Below are positions 10,129 through 21,930 of a stretch of 64,000 nt of DNA, one piece after another. A program made the position numbers and the translations under genes. Numbering within the stretch: the stretch's first letter is position 1; each line of letters begins with the position of its first letter. The stretch is from the NCBI RefSeq assembly GCF_963662255.1, contig NC_085052.1, positions 36,900,654-36,964,653 of the forward strand. The letters run 5' to 3'. The notes beneath the pieces are model-generated. The model did no database searches and was not told the origin of the DNA. It was given only the letters and a program-made list of their open reading frames with translations. Source of the DNA: Cinclus cinclus (taxonomy: Eukaryota; Chordata; Aves; Passeriformes; Cinclidae).

Positions 10129-12800
10129 CTTGATGTCACAATGAATCATTTGATTCTTGGCCTCCACGGTGGCATAATAGATCCTTGCTTCTATTGGTCC
10201 CCGTGCTGTAACAATCCATCCCTGGCCCTTTTTATACCCCCTGGTGCCACAAGGGATCATTAGATTGTTAGCCTGCATTGGGTCACAATGGTTCCTTGCT
10301 TCTCTTAACCTCTGTGGTGTCACAATGCATCCCATGCCCTTTTGGGCCACTTGATGTCACAATGAATCATTTGATTCTTGGCCTCCATGGTGTCATAATG
10401 GTTCCTTGTTTCTATTGGGCCCCATGCCTTCACAATTCATCCCTGCCCCTTTTAGGCGCCTTGGTGTCAAAAGGGATCATTAGATTGTTAGCCTGCATTG
10501 GGTCACAATGGATCCTTACTTCTCTTAACCCCTGTGCTGTCACAATGCATCCCATGCCCTTTTAGGCCACTTGATGTCACAATGAATCATTTGATTCTTG
10601 GCCTCCATGGCGGCATAATAGATCCTTGCTTCTATTGGTCCCCGTGCTGTAACAATTCATCCCTGGCCCTTTTCGGCCCATTGGTGTCACAAGGGATCAT
10701 TAGATTGTTAGCCTCCATTGGGTCACAATGGATCCTTGCTTCTCTTAACCCCGGTGCTGTCACAATGCATCCCATGCCCTTTTAGGCCACTTGATGTCAC
10801 AATGAATCATTTGATTCTTGGCCTCCATGGTGGCATAATTGTACCAGGTTTTAATTGGGCCCCATGCTTTCACAATACATCCCTGCCCCTTTTAGGCCCA
10901 TTGGTGTCAAAAGGGATCATTAGATTGTTAGCCTGCATTGGGTCACAATGGTTCCTTGCTTCTCTTAACCTCTGTGCTGTCACAATGCATCCCATGCCCT
11001 TTTAGGCCACATGACGTCACAATGAATTATTTGATTCTTGGCCTCCATGGCGGCATAATAGATCCTTGGTTCTATTGGTCCCCGTGCTGTAACAATCCAT
11101 CCCTGGCCCTTTTTATACCCCCTGGTGCCACAAGGGATCATTAGATTGTTAGCCTGCATTGGGTCACAATGGTTCCTTGCTTCTCTTAACCTCTGTGGTG
11201 TCACAATGCATTCCAAGCCCTTTTAGGCCACTTGGTCTTACAATGAACCATTTGATTCTTGGCCTTCATGGTGTCATAATGGTTCCTTGCTTCTATAGGT
11301 CCCCATGCTGTCAGAGTACATCTGTGGTCCTTTTGCGCCCCCTGGTGTCAAAAGGGATTCTTAGATTGTTAGCCTGCATTGGGTCACAATGGATCCTTGC
11401 TTCTCTTAACCCCTGTGGTGTCACAATGCATCCCATGCCCTTTTAGGACACCTGACGTCACAATGAATCATTTGATTCTTGGCCTCCATGGTGGCATAAT
11501 TGTACCAGGTTTTACATGGGCCCCATGCTTTCACAATTCATCCCTGCCCCTTTTAGGCCCATTGGTGTCACAAGGGATCATTGGATTGTTAGCCTGCATT
11601 GGGTCACAATGGTTCCTTGCTTCTCTTAACCTCTGTGGTGTCACAATGCATCCCATGCCCTTTTAGGCCACATGATGTCACAATGAATCATTTGATTCTT
11701 GGCCTCCATGGTGTCATAATGGTTCCTTGTTTCTATTGGGCCCCATGCTGTCACAATTCATCCCTGGCCGTTTTACGCCCCCTGGTGTCAAATGGGATCC
11801 TGGGATTTTTAGCCTCCATTGGGTCACAATGCATCCTTGCTTCTCTTAACCCCTGTGCTGTCACAATGCATCCCATGCCCTTTTAGGCCACATGACGTCA
11901 CAATGAATCATTTGATTCTTGGCCTCCATGGTGTCATAATGGTTCCTTGTTTCTATTGGGCCCCATGCTTTCACAATTCATCCCTGGCCCTTTTACGCCC
12001 CCTAGTGTCAAATGGGATCCTGGGATTATTAGCGTCCATTGGGTCACAATGGATCCTTGCTTCTCTTAACCCCTGTGGTGTCACAATGCATCCCATGCCC
12101 TTTAAGGCCACTTGATGTCACAATGAATCATTTGATTCTTGGCCTCCATGGTGGTGTAATTGTACCAGGTTTTACTTGGGCCCCATGCTTTCACAATTCA
12201 TCCCTGGCCCTTTTAGGCCCATTGGTGTCACAAGGGATCATTAGATTGTTAGCCTGCATTGGGTCAGAATGGTTCCTTGCTTCTCTTAACCCCTGTGCTG
12301 TCACAATGCATCCCATGCCCTTTTAGGCCACATAATGTCACAATGAATTATTTGATTCTTGGCCTCCATGGCGGCATAATAGATCCTTGCTTCTATTGGT
12401 CCCCGTGCTGTAACAATCCATCCCTGGCCCTTTTTATACCCCCTGCTGCCACAAGGGATCATTAGATTGTTAGCCTGCATTTGGTCACAATGGTTCCTTG
12501 CTTCTCTTCACCTCTGTGGTGTCACAATGCATCCCATGCCCTTTTAGGCCACTAGATGTCACAATGAACCATTTGATTCTTGGCCTTCATGGTGTCATAA
12601 TGGTTCCTTGCTTCTATTGGTCCCCATGCTGTCAGAGTCCATCCGTGGTCCTTTTTCGCCCCCTGGTGTCAAAAGGGATTCTTAGATTGTTAGCCTGCAT
12701 TGGGTCACAATGGATCCTTGCTTCTCTTAACCCCTGTGGTGTCACAATGCATCCCATGCCCTTTTAGGCCACCTGATGTCACAATGAATCATTTGATTCT
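10129..12800 (+). repeat. 23-mer HOR unit, copy 3, rearranged
   Basis: It follows copy 2 at an offset of 5,064 bp to about 11,900, then at 3,744 bp. This means exactly 1,320 bp (six monomers, about 6,860-8,180 in copy 2) is missing. The join lies at ~11,900-11,930, between TGACGTCA at 11,893 and a V half B. Near 12,780-12,830 the match jumps back by 1,761 bp to the copy-2 segment near 7,280. Small changes include A at 11516 (T at 6452) and C at 11768 (A at 6704). Confidence 0.88.
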
Positions 12801-15800
12801 TGGCCTCCATGGTGGTGAAATTGTACCAGGTTTTAATTGGCCCCCATGCTTTCACAATTCATCCCTGCCCCTTTTAGGCCCATTGGTGTCAAAAGGGATC
12901 ATTAGATTGTTAGCCTCCATTGGGTCACAATGGATCCTTATTTCTCTTAACCCCTGTGCTGTCACAATGCATCCCATGCCCTTTTAGGCCACATAATGTC
13001 ACAATGAATTATTTGATTCTTGGCCTCCATGGCGGCATAATAGATCCTTGCTTCTATTGGTCCCCGTGCTGTAACAATTCATCCCTGGCCCTTTTAGGCC
13101 CATTGGTGTCACAAGGGATCATTAGATTGTTAGCCTCCATTGGGTCACAATGGATCCTTGCTTCTCTTAACCCCTGTGGTGTCACAATGCATCCCATGCC
13201 CTTTTAGGCCACTTGATGTCACAATGAATCATTTGATTCTTGGCCTGCATGGTGGCATAATTGTACCAGGTTTTAATTGGCCCCCATGCTTTCACAATAT
13301 ATCCCTGCCCCTTTTAGGCCCATTGGTGTCACAAGGGATCATTAGATTGTTAGCCTGCATTGGGTCACAATGGATCGTTGCTTCTCTTAACCCCTGTGCT
13401 GTCACAATGCATCCCATGCCCTTTTAGGCCACATGATGTCACAATGAATTATTTGATTCTTGGCCTCCATGGCGGCATAATAGATCCTTGCTTCTATTGG
13501 TCCCCGTGCTGTAACAATTCATCCCTGGCCCTTTTAGGCCCATTGGTGTCACAACGGATCATTCGATTGTTAGCCTGCATTGGGTCACAATGGATCCTTG
13601 CTACTCTTAACCTCTGTGGTGTCACAATGCATCCCATGCCCTTTTAGGCCACTTGATGTCACAATGAATCATTTGATTCTTGGCCTCCATGGTGTCATAA
13701 TGGTTCCTTGTTTCTATTGGGCCCCATGCTTTCACAATTCATCCCTGGCCCTTTTACGCCCCCTAGTGTCAAATGGGATCCTGGGATTATTAGCGTCCAT
13801 TGGGTCACAATGGATCCTTGCTTCTCTTAACCCCTGTGGTGTCACAATGCATCCCATGCCCTTTAAGGCCACTTGATGTCACAATGAATCATTTGATTCT
13901 TGGCCTCCATGGTGGTGTAATTGTACCAGGTTTTACTTGGGCCCCATGCTTTCACAATTCATCCCTGGCCCTTTTAGGCCCATTGGTGTCACAAGGGATC
14001 ATTAGATTGTTAGCCTGCATTGGGTCAGAATGGTTCCTTGCTTCTCTTAACCCCTGTGCTGTCACAATGCATCCCATGCCCTTTTAGGCCACATGATGTC
14101 ACAATGAATTATTTGATTCTTGGCCTCCATGGCGGCATAATAGATCCGTGCTTCTATTGGTCCCCATGCTGTAACAATTCATCCCTGGCCCTTTTAGGCC
14201 CATTGGTGTCACAAGGGATCATTAGATTGTTAGCCTGCATTGGGTCACAATGCTTCCTTGCTTCTCTTAACCTCTGTGGTGTCACAATGCCTCCCATGCC
14301 CTTTTAGGCCACTTGATGTCACAATGAATCATTTGATTCTTGGCCTTCATGGTGTCATAATGGTTCCTTGCTTCTATAGGTCCCCATGCTGTCAGAGTTC
14401 ATCCGTGGTCCTTTTGCGCCCCCGGGTGTCAAAAGGGATCATTATTTTGTTAGCCTGCATTGGGTCACAATGGTTCCTTGCTTCTCTTAACCCCTGTGCT
14501 GTCACAATGCATCCCATGCCCTTTTAGGCCACTTGATGTCACAATGAATCATTTGATTCTTGGCCTCCATGGTGGCATAATGGTTCCTTGTTTGTATTGG
14601 CCCCATGCTTTCACAATTCATCCCTGCCCCTTTTAGGCCCATTGGTGTCACAAGGGATCATTAGATTGTTAGCCTCCATTGGGTCACAATGGATCCTTGC
14701 TTCTCTTAACCCCTGTGGTGTCACAATGCATCCCATGCCCTTTTAGGCCACTTGATGTCACAATGAATCATTTGATTCTTGGCCTCCATGGTGGCGTAAT
14801 TGTACCAGGATTTAATTGGGCCCCATGCTTTCACAATACATCCCTGCCCCAATTTAGGCCCATTGTTGTCAAAAGGGATCATTAGATTGTTAGCCTCCAT
14901 TGGGTCACAATGGATCCTTGCTTCTCTTAACCCCTGTGCTGTCACAATGCATCCCATGCCCTTTTAGGCCACATGATGTCACAATGAATTATTTGATTCT
15001 TGGCCTCCATGGCGGCATAATAGATCCTTGCTTCTATTGGTCCCCGTGCTGTAACAATTCATCCCTGGCCCTTTTAGGCCCATTGGTGTCACAAGGGATC
15101 ATTAGATTGTTAGCCTCCATTCGGTCACAATGGATCCTTGCTTCTCTTAACCCCTGTGCTGTCACAATGCATCCCATGCCCTTTTAGGCCACATGATGTC
15201 ACAATGAATTATTTGATTCTTGGCCTCCATGGTGTCATAATGGTTCCTTGTTTCTATTGGGCCCCATGCTGTCACAATTCATCCCTGGCCCTTTTACGCC
15301 CCCTGGTGTCAAATGGGATCCTGGGATTATTAGCCTCCATTGGGTCACAATGGATCCTTGCTTCTCTTAACCCCTGTGCTGTCACGATGCATCCCATGCC
15401 CTTTTAGGCCACTTGATGTCACAATGAATCATTTGATTCTTGTCCTCCACGGTGGCATAAGAGATCCTTGCTTCTATTGGTCCCCGTGCTGTAACAATCC
15501 ATCCCTGGCCCTTTTTATACCCCCTGGTGCCACAAGGGATCATTAGATTGTTAGCCTGCATTGGGTCACAATGGTTCCTTGCTTCTCTTAACCTCTGTGG
15601 TGTCACAATGCATTCCAAGCCCTTTTAGGCCACTTGGTCTTACAATGAACCATTTGATTCTTGGCCTTCATGGTGTCATAATGGTTCCTTGCTTCAATAG
15701 GTCCCCATGCTGTCAGAGTTCATCCGTGGTCCTTTTGCGCCCCCGGGTGTCAAAAGGGATTCTTAGTTTGTTAGCCTGCATTGGGTCACAATGGTTCCTT

Positions 15801-15999
15801 GCTTCTCTTAACCCCTGTGCTCTCACAATGCATCCCATGCCCTTTTAGGCCACATGACGTCACAATGAATTATTTGATTCTTGGCCTCCATGGCGGCATA
15901 ATAGATCCTTGCTTCTATTGGTCCCCGTGCTGTAACAATCCATCCCTGGCCCTTTTTATACCCCCTGGTGCCACAAGGGATCATTAGATTGTTAGCCTG

Positions 16000-16108
16000 C
16001 ATTGGGTCATAATGGTTCCTTGCTTCAATAGGTCCCCATGCTGTCAGAGTTCATCCGTGGTCCTTTGCGCACGCGGGTGTCGAAAGGGATTCTTAGTTTG
16101 TTAGCCTG
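16000..16108 (+). repeat. Isolated half-monomer (B-type, R-like), 109 bp
   Basis: After a D' monomer the sequence reads TTGGGTCATAATGGTTCC and goes straight into an R-type half B (CAATAGGTCCCCATG, CTGTCAGAG), with no half A. The next full monomer starts near 16,109, so the monomer ladder steps ~330 bp instead of 220. The hybrid GTCATAATGG at the join fits a crossover between A and B at their shared start. One base is also missing in TCCTTTGCGC. Unusual bases GCACGCGGGTGTCGAAAGG follow. Confidence 0.88.
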
Positions 16109-17118
16109 CATTGGGTCACAATGGTTCCTTGCTTCTCTTAACCCCTGTTCTGTCACAATGCATCCCATGCCCTTTTAGGCCACTTGATGTCACAATGAAT
16201 CATTTGATTCTTGGCCTCCATGGTGACATAATTGTACCAGGTTTTACTTGGGCCCCATGCTTTCACAATTCATCCCTGCCCCTTTTAGGCCCATTGGTGT
16301 CACAAGGGATCATTAGATTGTTAGCCTCCTTTGGGTCACAATGGATCCTTGCTTCTCTTAACCCCTGTGCAGTCACAATGCATCCCATGCCTTTTAGGCC
16401 ACTTGATGTCACAATGAATCATTTGATTCTTGGCCTCCATGGTGGCATAATAGATCCTTGCTTCTATTGGTCCCCGTGCTGTAACAATCCATCCCTGGCC
16501 CTTTTTATACCCCCTGGTGCCACAAGGGATCATTAGATTGTTTGCATGCATTGGGTCACAATGGTTCCTTGCTTCTCTTAACCTCTGTGGTGTCACAATG
16601 CATTCCAAGCCCTTTTAGGCCACTTGATGTCACAATGAACCATTTGATTCTTGGCCTTCATGGTGTCATAATGGTTCCTTGCTTCTATAGGTCCCCATGC
16701 TGTCAGAGTCCATCCGTGGTCCTTTTTGCGCCCCCTGGTGTCAAAAGGGATTCTTAGATTGTTAGCCTGCATTGGGTCACAATGGTTCCTTGCTTCTCTT
16801 AACCCCTGTGCTGTCACAATGCATCCCATGCCCTTTTAGGCCACTTGATGTCACAATGAATCATTTGATTCTTGGCCTCCATGGCGGCATAATAGATCCT
16901 TGCTTCTATTGGTCCCCGTGCTGTAACAATCCATCCCTGTCCCTTTTTATACCCCCTGGTGCCACAAGGGATCATTAGATTGTTAGCCTGCATTGGGTCA
17001 CAATGGTTCCTTGCTTCTCTTAACCCCTGTGGTGTCACAATGCATCCCATGCCCTTTTAGGCCACTTGATGTCACAATGAATCATTTGATTCTTGGCCTC
17101 CATGGTGGCATAATTGTA

Positions 17119-18607
17119 CCAGGTTTTACTTGGGCCCCATGCTTCCACAATTCATCCCTGCCCCTTTTAGGCCCATTGGTGTCACAAGGGATCGTTAGAT
17201 TGTTAGCCGGCATTGGATCACAATGGATCCTTGCTTCTCTTAACCCCTGTGCTGTCACAATGCATCCCATGCCCTTTTAGGCCACTTGATGTCACAATGA
17301 ATCATTTGATTCTTGGCCTCCACGGTGGCATAATAGATCCTTGCTTCTATTGGTCCCCGTGCTGTAACAATCCATCCCTGGCCCTTTTTATACCCCCTGG
17401 TGCCACAAGGGATCATTAGATTGTTAGCCTGCATTGGGTCACAATGGTTCCTTGCTTCTCTTAACCTCTGTGGTGTCACAATGCATTCCAAGCCCTTTTA
17501 GGCCACTTGGTCTTACAATGAACCAGTCGATTCTTGGCCTTCACGGTGTCATAATGGTTCCTTGCTTCTATAGGTCCCCATGCTGTTAGAGTTCATCCGT
17601 GGTCCATTTGCGCCCCCTGGTGTCAAAAGGGATTCATAGATTGTTAGCCTGCATTGGGTCACAATGGTTCCTTGCTTCTCTTAACCCCTGTGGTGTCACA
17701 ATGCATCCCATGCCCTTTTAGGCCACATGATGTCACAATGAATTATTTGATTCTTGGCCTCCATTGTGGCATAATAGATCGTTGCTTCAATTTTTCCCGG
17801 TGCTGTAAAAATTCATCCCTGGCCCTTTTAGGCCCATTGGTGTCACAAGGGATCATTAGATTGTTAGCCTGCATTGGGTCACAATGGTTCCTTGCTTCTC
17901 TTAACCTCTGTGGTGTCACCATGCAGCATATGCCCTTTTAGGCCACTTGATGTCACAATGAATCATTTGATTCTTGGCCTCCATGGTGTCATAATGGTTC
18001 CTTGTTTCTATTGGGCCCCATGCTGTCACAATTCATCCCTGGCCCTTTTACGCCCCCTGGTGTCAAATGGGATCCTGGGATTATTAGCCTCCATTGGGTC
18101 ACAATGGATCCTTGCTTCTCTCAACCCCTGTGCTGTCACAATGCATCCCATGCCCTTTTAGGCCACTTGATGTCACAATGAATCATTTGATTCTTGGCCT
18201 CCACGGTGGCATAATAGATCCTTGCTTCTATTGGTCCCCGTGCTGTAACAATCCATCCCTGGCCCTTTTTATACCCCCTGGTGCCACAAGGGATCATTAG
18301 ATTGTTAGCCTGCATTGGGTCACAATGGTTCCTTGCTTCTCTTAACCTCTGTGGTGTCACAATGCATCCCATGCCCTTTTGGGCCACTTGATGTCACAAT
18401 GAATCATTTGATTCTTGGCCTCCATGGTGTCATAATGGTTCCTTGTTTCTATTGGGCCCCATGCCTTCACAATTCATCCCTGCCCCTTTTAGGCGCCTTG
18501 GTGTCAAAAGGGATCATTAGATTGTTAGCCTGCATTGGGTCACAATGGATCCTTACTTCTCTTAACCCCTGTGCTGTCACAATGCATCCCATGCCCTTTT
18601 AGGCCAC
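17119..18607 (+). repeat. Block shared with the 23-mer HOR
   Basis: This ~1.49-kb block matches 4,018-5,506 (and its copies near 9,082-10,570) at an offset of 13,101 bp. Shared rare tags are CTTCCACAATTC, AGCCGGCATTGGATC, GGTCCATTTGCG, the degenerate D monomer and CACCATGCAGCATATG. The R monomer inside differs by a few bases (ACCAGTCGATTC, CACGGTGTC, CTGTTAGAG). It recurs at ~31,437-32,925 in HOR copy 2. It links the two domains by descent or conversion. Confidence 0.85.
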
Positions 18608-21099
18608 ATGATGTCACAATGAATTATTTGATTCTTGGCCTCCATGGCGGCATAATAGATCCTTGCTTCTATTGGTCCCCGTGCTGTAACAATTCATCCC
18701 TGGCCCTTTTTATACCCCCTGGTGCCACAAGGGATCATTAGATTGTTTGCCTGCATTGGGTCACAATGGTTCCTTTCTTCTCTTAACCTCTGTGGTGTCA
18801 CAATGCATTCCAAGCCCTTTTAGGCCACTTGGTCTTACAATGAACCATTTGATTCTTGGCCTTCATGGTGTCATAATGGTTCCTTGCTTCTATAGGTCCC
18901 CATGCTGTCAGAGTACATCTGTGGTCCTTTTGCGCCCCCTGGTGTCAAAAGGGATTCTTAGATTGTTAGCCTGCATTGGGTCACAATGGTTCCTTGCTTC
19001 TCTTAACCCCTGTGGTGTCACAATGCATCCCATGCCCTTTTAGGCCACTTGATGTCACAATGAATCATTTGATTCTTGGCCTCCATGGTGGCATAATTGT
19101 ACCAGGTTTTACTTGGGCCCCATGCTTTCACAATTCATTCCTGCCCCTTTTAGGCCCATTGGTGTCACAAGGGATCATTAGATTGTTAGCCTCCATTGGG
19201 TCACAATGGTTCCTTGATTCTCTTAACCTCTGTGCTGTCACAATGCATCCCATGCCCTTTTAGGCCACTTGATGTCACAATGAATCATTTGATTCTTGGC
19301 CTCCATGGTGTCATAATGGTTCCTTGTTTCTATTGGGCCCCATGCTGTCACAATTCATCCCTGGCCCTTTTACGCCCCCTGGTGTCAAATGGGATGCTGG
19401 GATTATTACCCTCCATTGGGTCACAATGGATCCTTGCTTCTCTTAACCCCTGTGCTGTCACAATGCATCCCATGCCCTTTTAGGCCACTTGATGTCACAA
19501 TGAATCATTTGATTCTTGGCCTCCATGGTGTCATAATGGTTCCTTGTTTCTATTGGGCCCCATGCTGTAACAATTCATCTCTGGCCCTTTTAGGCCCATT
19601 GGTGTCACAAGGGATCATTAGATTGTTAGCCTGCATTGGGTCACAATGGTTCCTTGCTTCTCTTAACCCCTGTGGTGTCACAATGCATCCCATGCCCTTT
19701 TAGGCCACTTGATGTCACAATGAATCATTTGATTCTTGGCCTCCATGGCGGCATAATAGATCCTTGCTTCTATTGGTCCCCGTGCTGTAACAATTCATCC
19801 CTGGCCCTTTTCGGCCCATTGGTGTCACAAGGGATCATTAGATTGTTAGCCTCCATTGGGTCACAATGGATCCTTGCTTCTCTTAACCCCGGTGCTGTCA
19901 CAATGCATCCCATGCCCTTTTAGGCCACTTGATGTCACAATGAATCTTTTGATTCTTGGCCTCCATGGTGGCATAATTGTACCAGGTTTTAATTGGGCCC
20001 CATGCTTTCACAATACATCCCTGCCCCTTTTAGGCCCATTGGTGTCAAAAGGGATCATTAGATTGTTAGCCTGCATTGGGTCACAATGGTTCCTTGCTTC
20101 TCTTAACCTCTGTGCTGTCACAATGCATCCCATGCCCTTTTAGGCCACATGACGTCACAATGAATTATTTGATTCTTGGCCTCCATGGCGGCATAATAGA
20201 TCCTTGGTTCTATTGGTCCCCGTGCTGTAACAATCCATCCCTGGCACTTTTTATACCCCCTGGTGCCACAAGGGATCATTAGATTGTTAGCCTGCATTGG
20301 GTCACAATGGTTCCTTGCTTCTCTTAACCTCTGTGGTGTCACAATGCATTCCAAGCCCTTTTAGGCCACTTAGTCTTACAATGAACCATTTCATTCTTGG
20401 CCTTCATGGTGTCATAATGGTTCCTTGCTTCTATAGGTCCCCATGCTGTCAGAGTACATCTGTGGTCCTTTTACGCCCCCTGGTGTCAAATGGGATCCTG
20501 GGATTATTAGTCTGCATTGGGTCACAATGGATCCTTGCTTCTCTCAACCCCTGTGCTGTCACAATGCATCCCATGCCCTTTTAGGCCACTTGATGTCACA
20601 ATGAACCATTTGATTCTTGGCCTCCACGGAGGCATAATAGATCCTTGCTTGTATTGGTCCCCGTGCTGTAACAATCCATCCCTGGCCCTTTTTATACCCC
20701 CTGGTGCCACAAGGGATCATTAGATTGTTAGCCTGCATTGGGTCACAATGGTTCCTTGCTTCTCTTAACCTCTGTGCTGTCACAATGCATCCCATGCCCT
20801 TTTAGGCCACTTGATGTCACAATGAATCATTTGATTCTTGGCCTCCATGGTGTCATAATGGTTCCTTGTTTCTATTGGGCCCCATGCTTTCACAATTCAT
20901 CCCTGCCCCTTTTAGGCCCATTGGTGTCACAAGGGATCATTAGATTGATAGCCTCCATTGGGTCACAATGGATCCTTACTTCTCTTAACCCCTGTGGTGT
21001 CACAATGCATCCCATGCCCTTTTAGGCCACATGACGTCACAATGAATTATTGGATTCTTGGCCTCCATGGCGGCATAATAGATCCTTGCTTCTATTGGT

Positions 21100-21930
21100 C
21101 CCCGTGCTGTAACAATCCATCCCTGGCCCTTTTTATACCCCCTGGTGCCACAAGGGATCATTAGATTGTTAGCCTGCATTGGGTCACAATGGTTCCTTGC
21201 TTCTCTTAACCTCTGTGGTGTCACAATGCATTCCAAGCCCTTTTAGGCCACTTGGTCTTACAATGAACCATTTGATTCTTGGCCTTCATGGTGTCATAAT
21301 GGTTCCTTGCTTCTATAGGTCCCCATGCTGTCAGAGTCCATCCGTGGTCCTTTTTGCGCCCCCTGGTGTCAAAAGGGATTCTTAGATTGTTAGCCTGCAT
21401 TGGGTCACAATGGTTCCTTGCTTCTCTTAACCCCTGTGCTGTCACAATGCATCCCATGGCCTTTTTGGCCACATGATGTCACAATGAATTATTTGATTCT
21501 TGGCCTCCATGGCGGCATAATAGATCCTTCCTTCTATTGGTCCCCGTGCTGTAACAATTCATCCCTAGCCCTTTTAGGCCCATTGGTGTCACAAGGGATC
21601 ATTAGATTGTTAGCCTGCATTGGGTCACAATGGTTCCTTGCTTGTCTTAACCTCTGTGGTGTCACAATGCATCCCATGCCCTTTTAGGCCACTTGATGTC
21701 ACAATGAATCATTTGATTCTTGGCCTCCATGGTGTCATAATGGTTCCTTGTTTCTATTGGGCCCCATGCTGTCACAATTCATCCCTGGCCCTTTTACGCC
21801 CCCTGGTGTCAAATGGGATCCTGGGATTATTAGCCTCCATTGGGTCACAATGGATCCTTGCTTCTCTTAACCCCTGTGGTGTCACAATGCATCCCATGCC
21901 CTTTTAGGCCACATGATGTCACAATGAACC
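21100..21930 (+). repeat. Intra-HOR duplicated block, offset 4,957 bp
   Basis: A block of about 830 bp (R, D with CATGGCCTTTTTGGCC, V, then into D') recurs at ~26,060-26,890 inside the same 65-mer unit, and again in HOR copy 2. Both carry the rare CATGGCC tag and TAGATCCTTCC. They differ at CACAAGGGATC versus CACAACGAATC. It shows that the 65-mer formed by repeated internal copying. Confidence 0.75.

Noticed and set aside
16111..16536. 141-codon frame, the longest in the window (also at 25,696, 30,429 and 40,014)
   Set aside because: It arises because one base is lost (CATGCCTTTTAGG instead of CATGCCCTTTTAGG), giving a 219-bp monomer that stays in phase with the next. It is a fusion of two monomer frames and not a gene.
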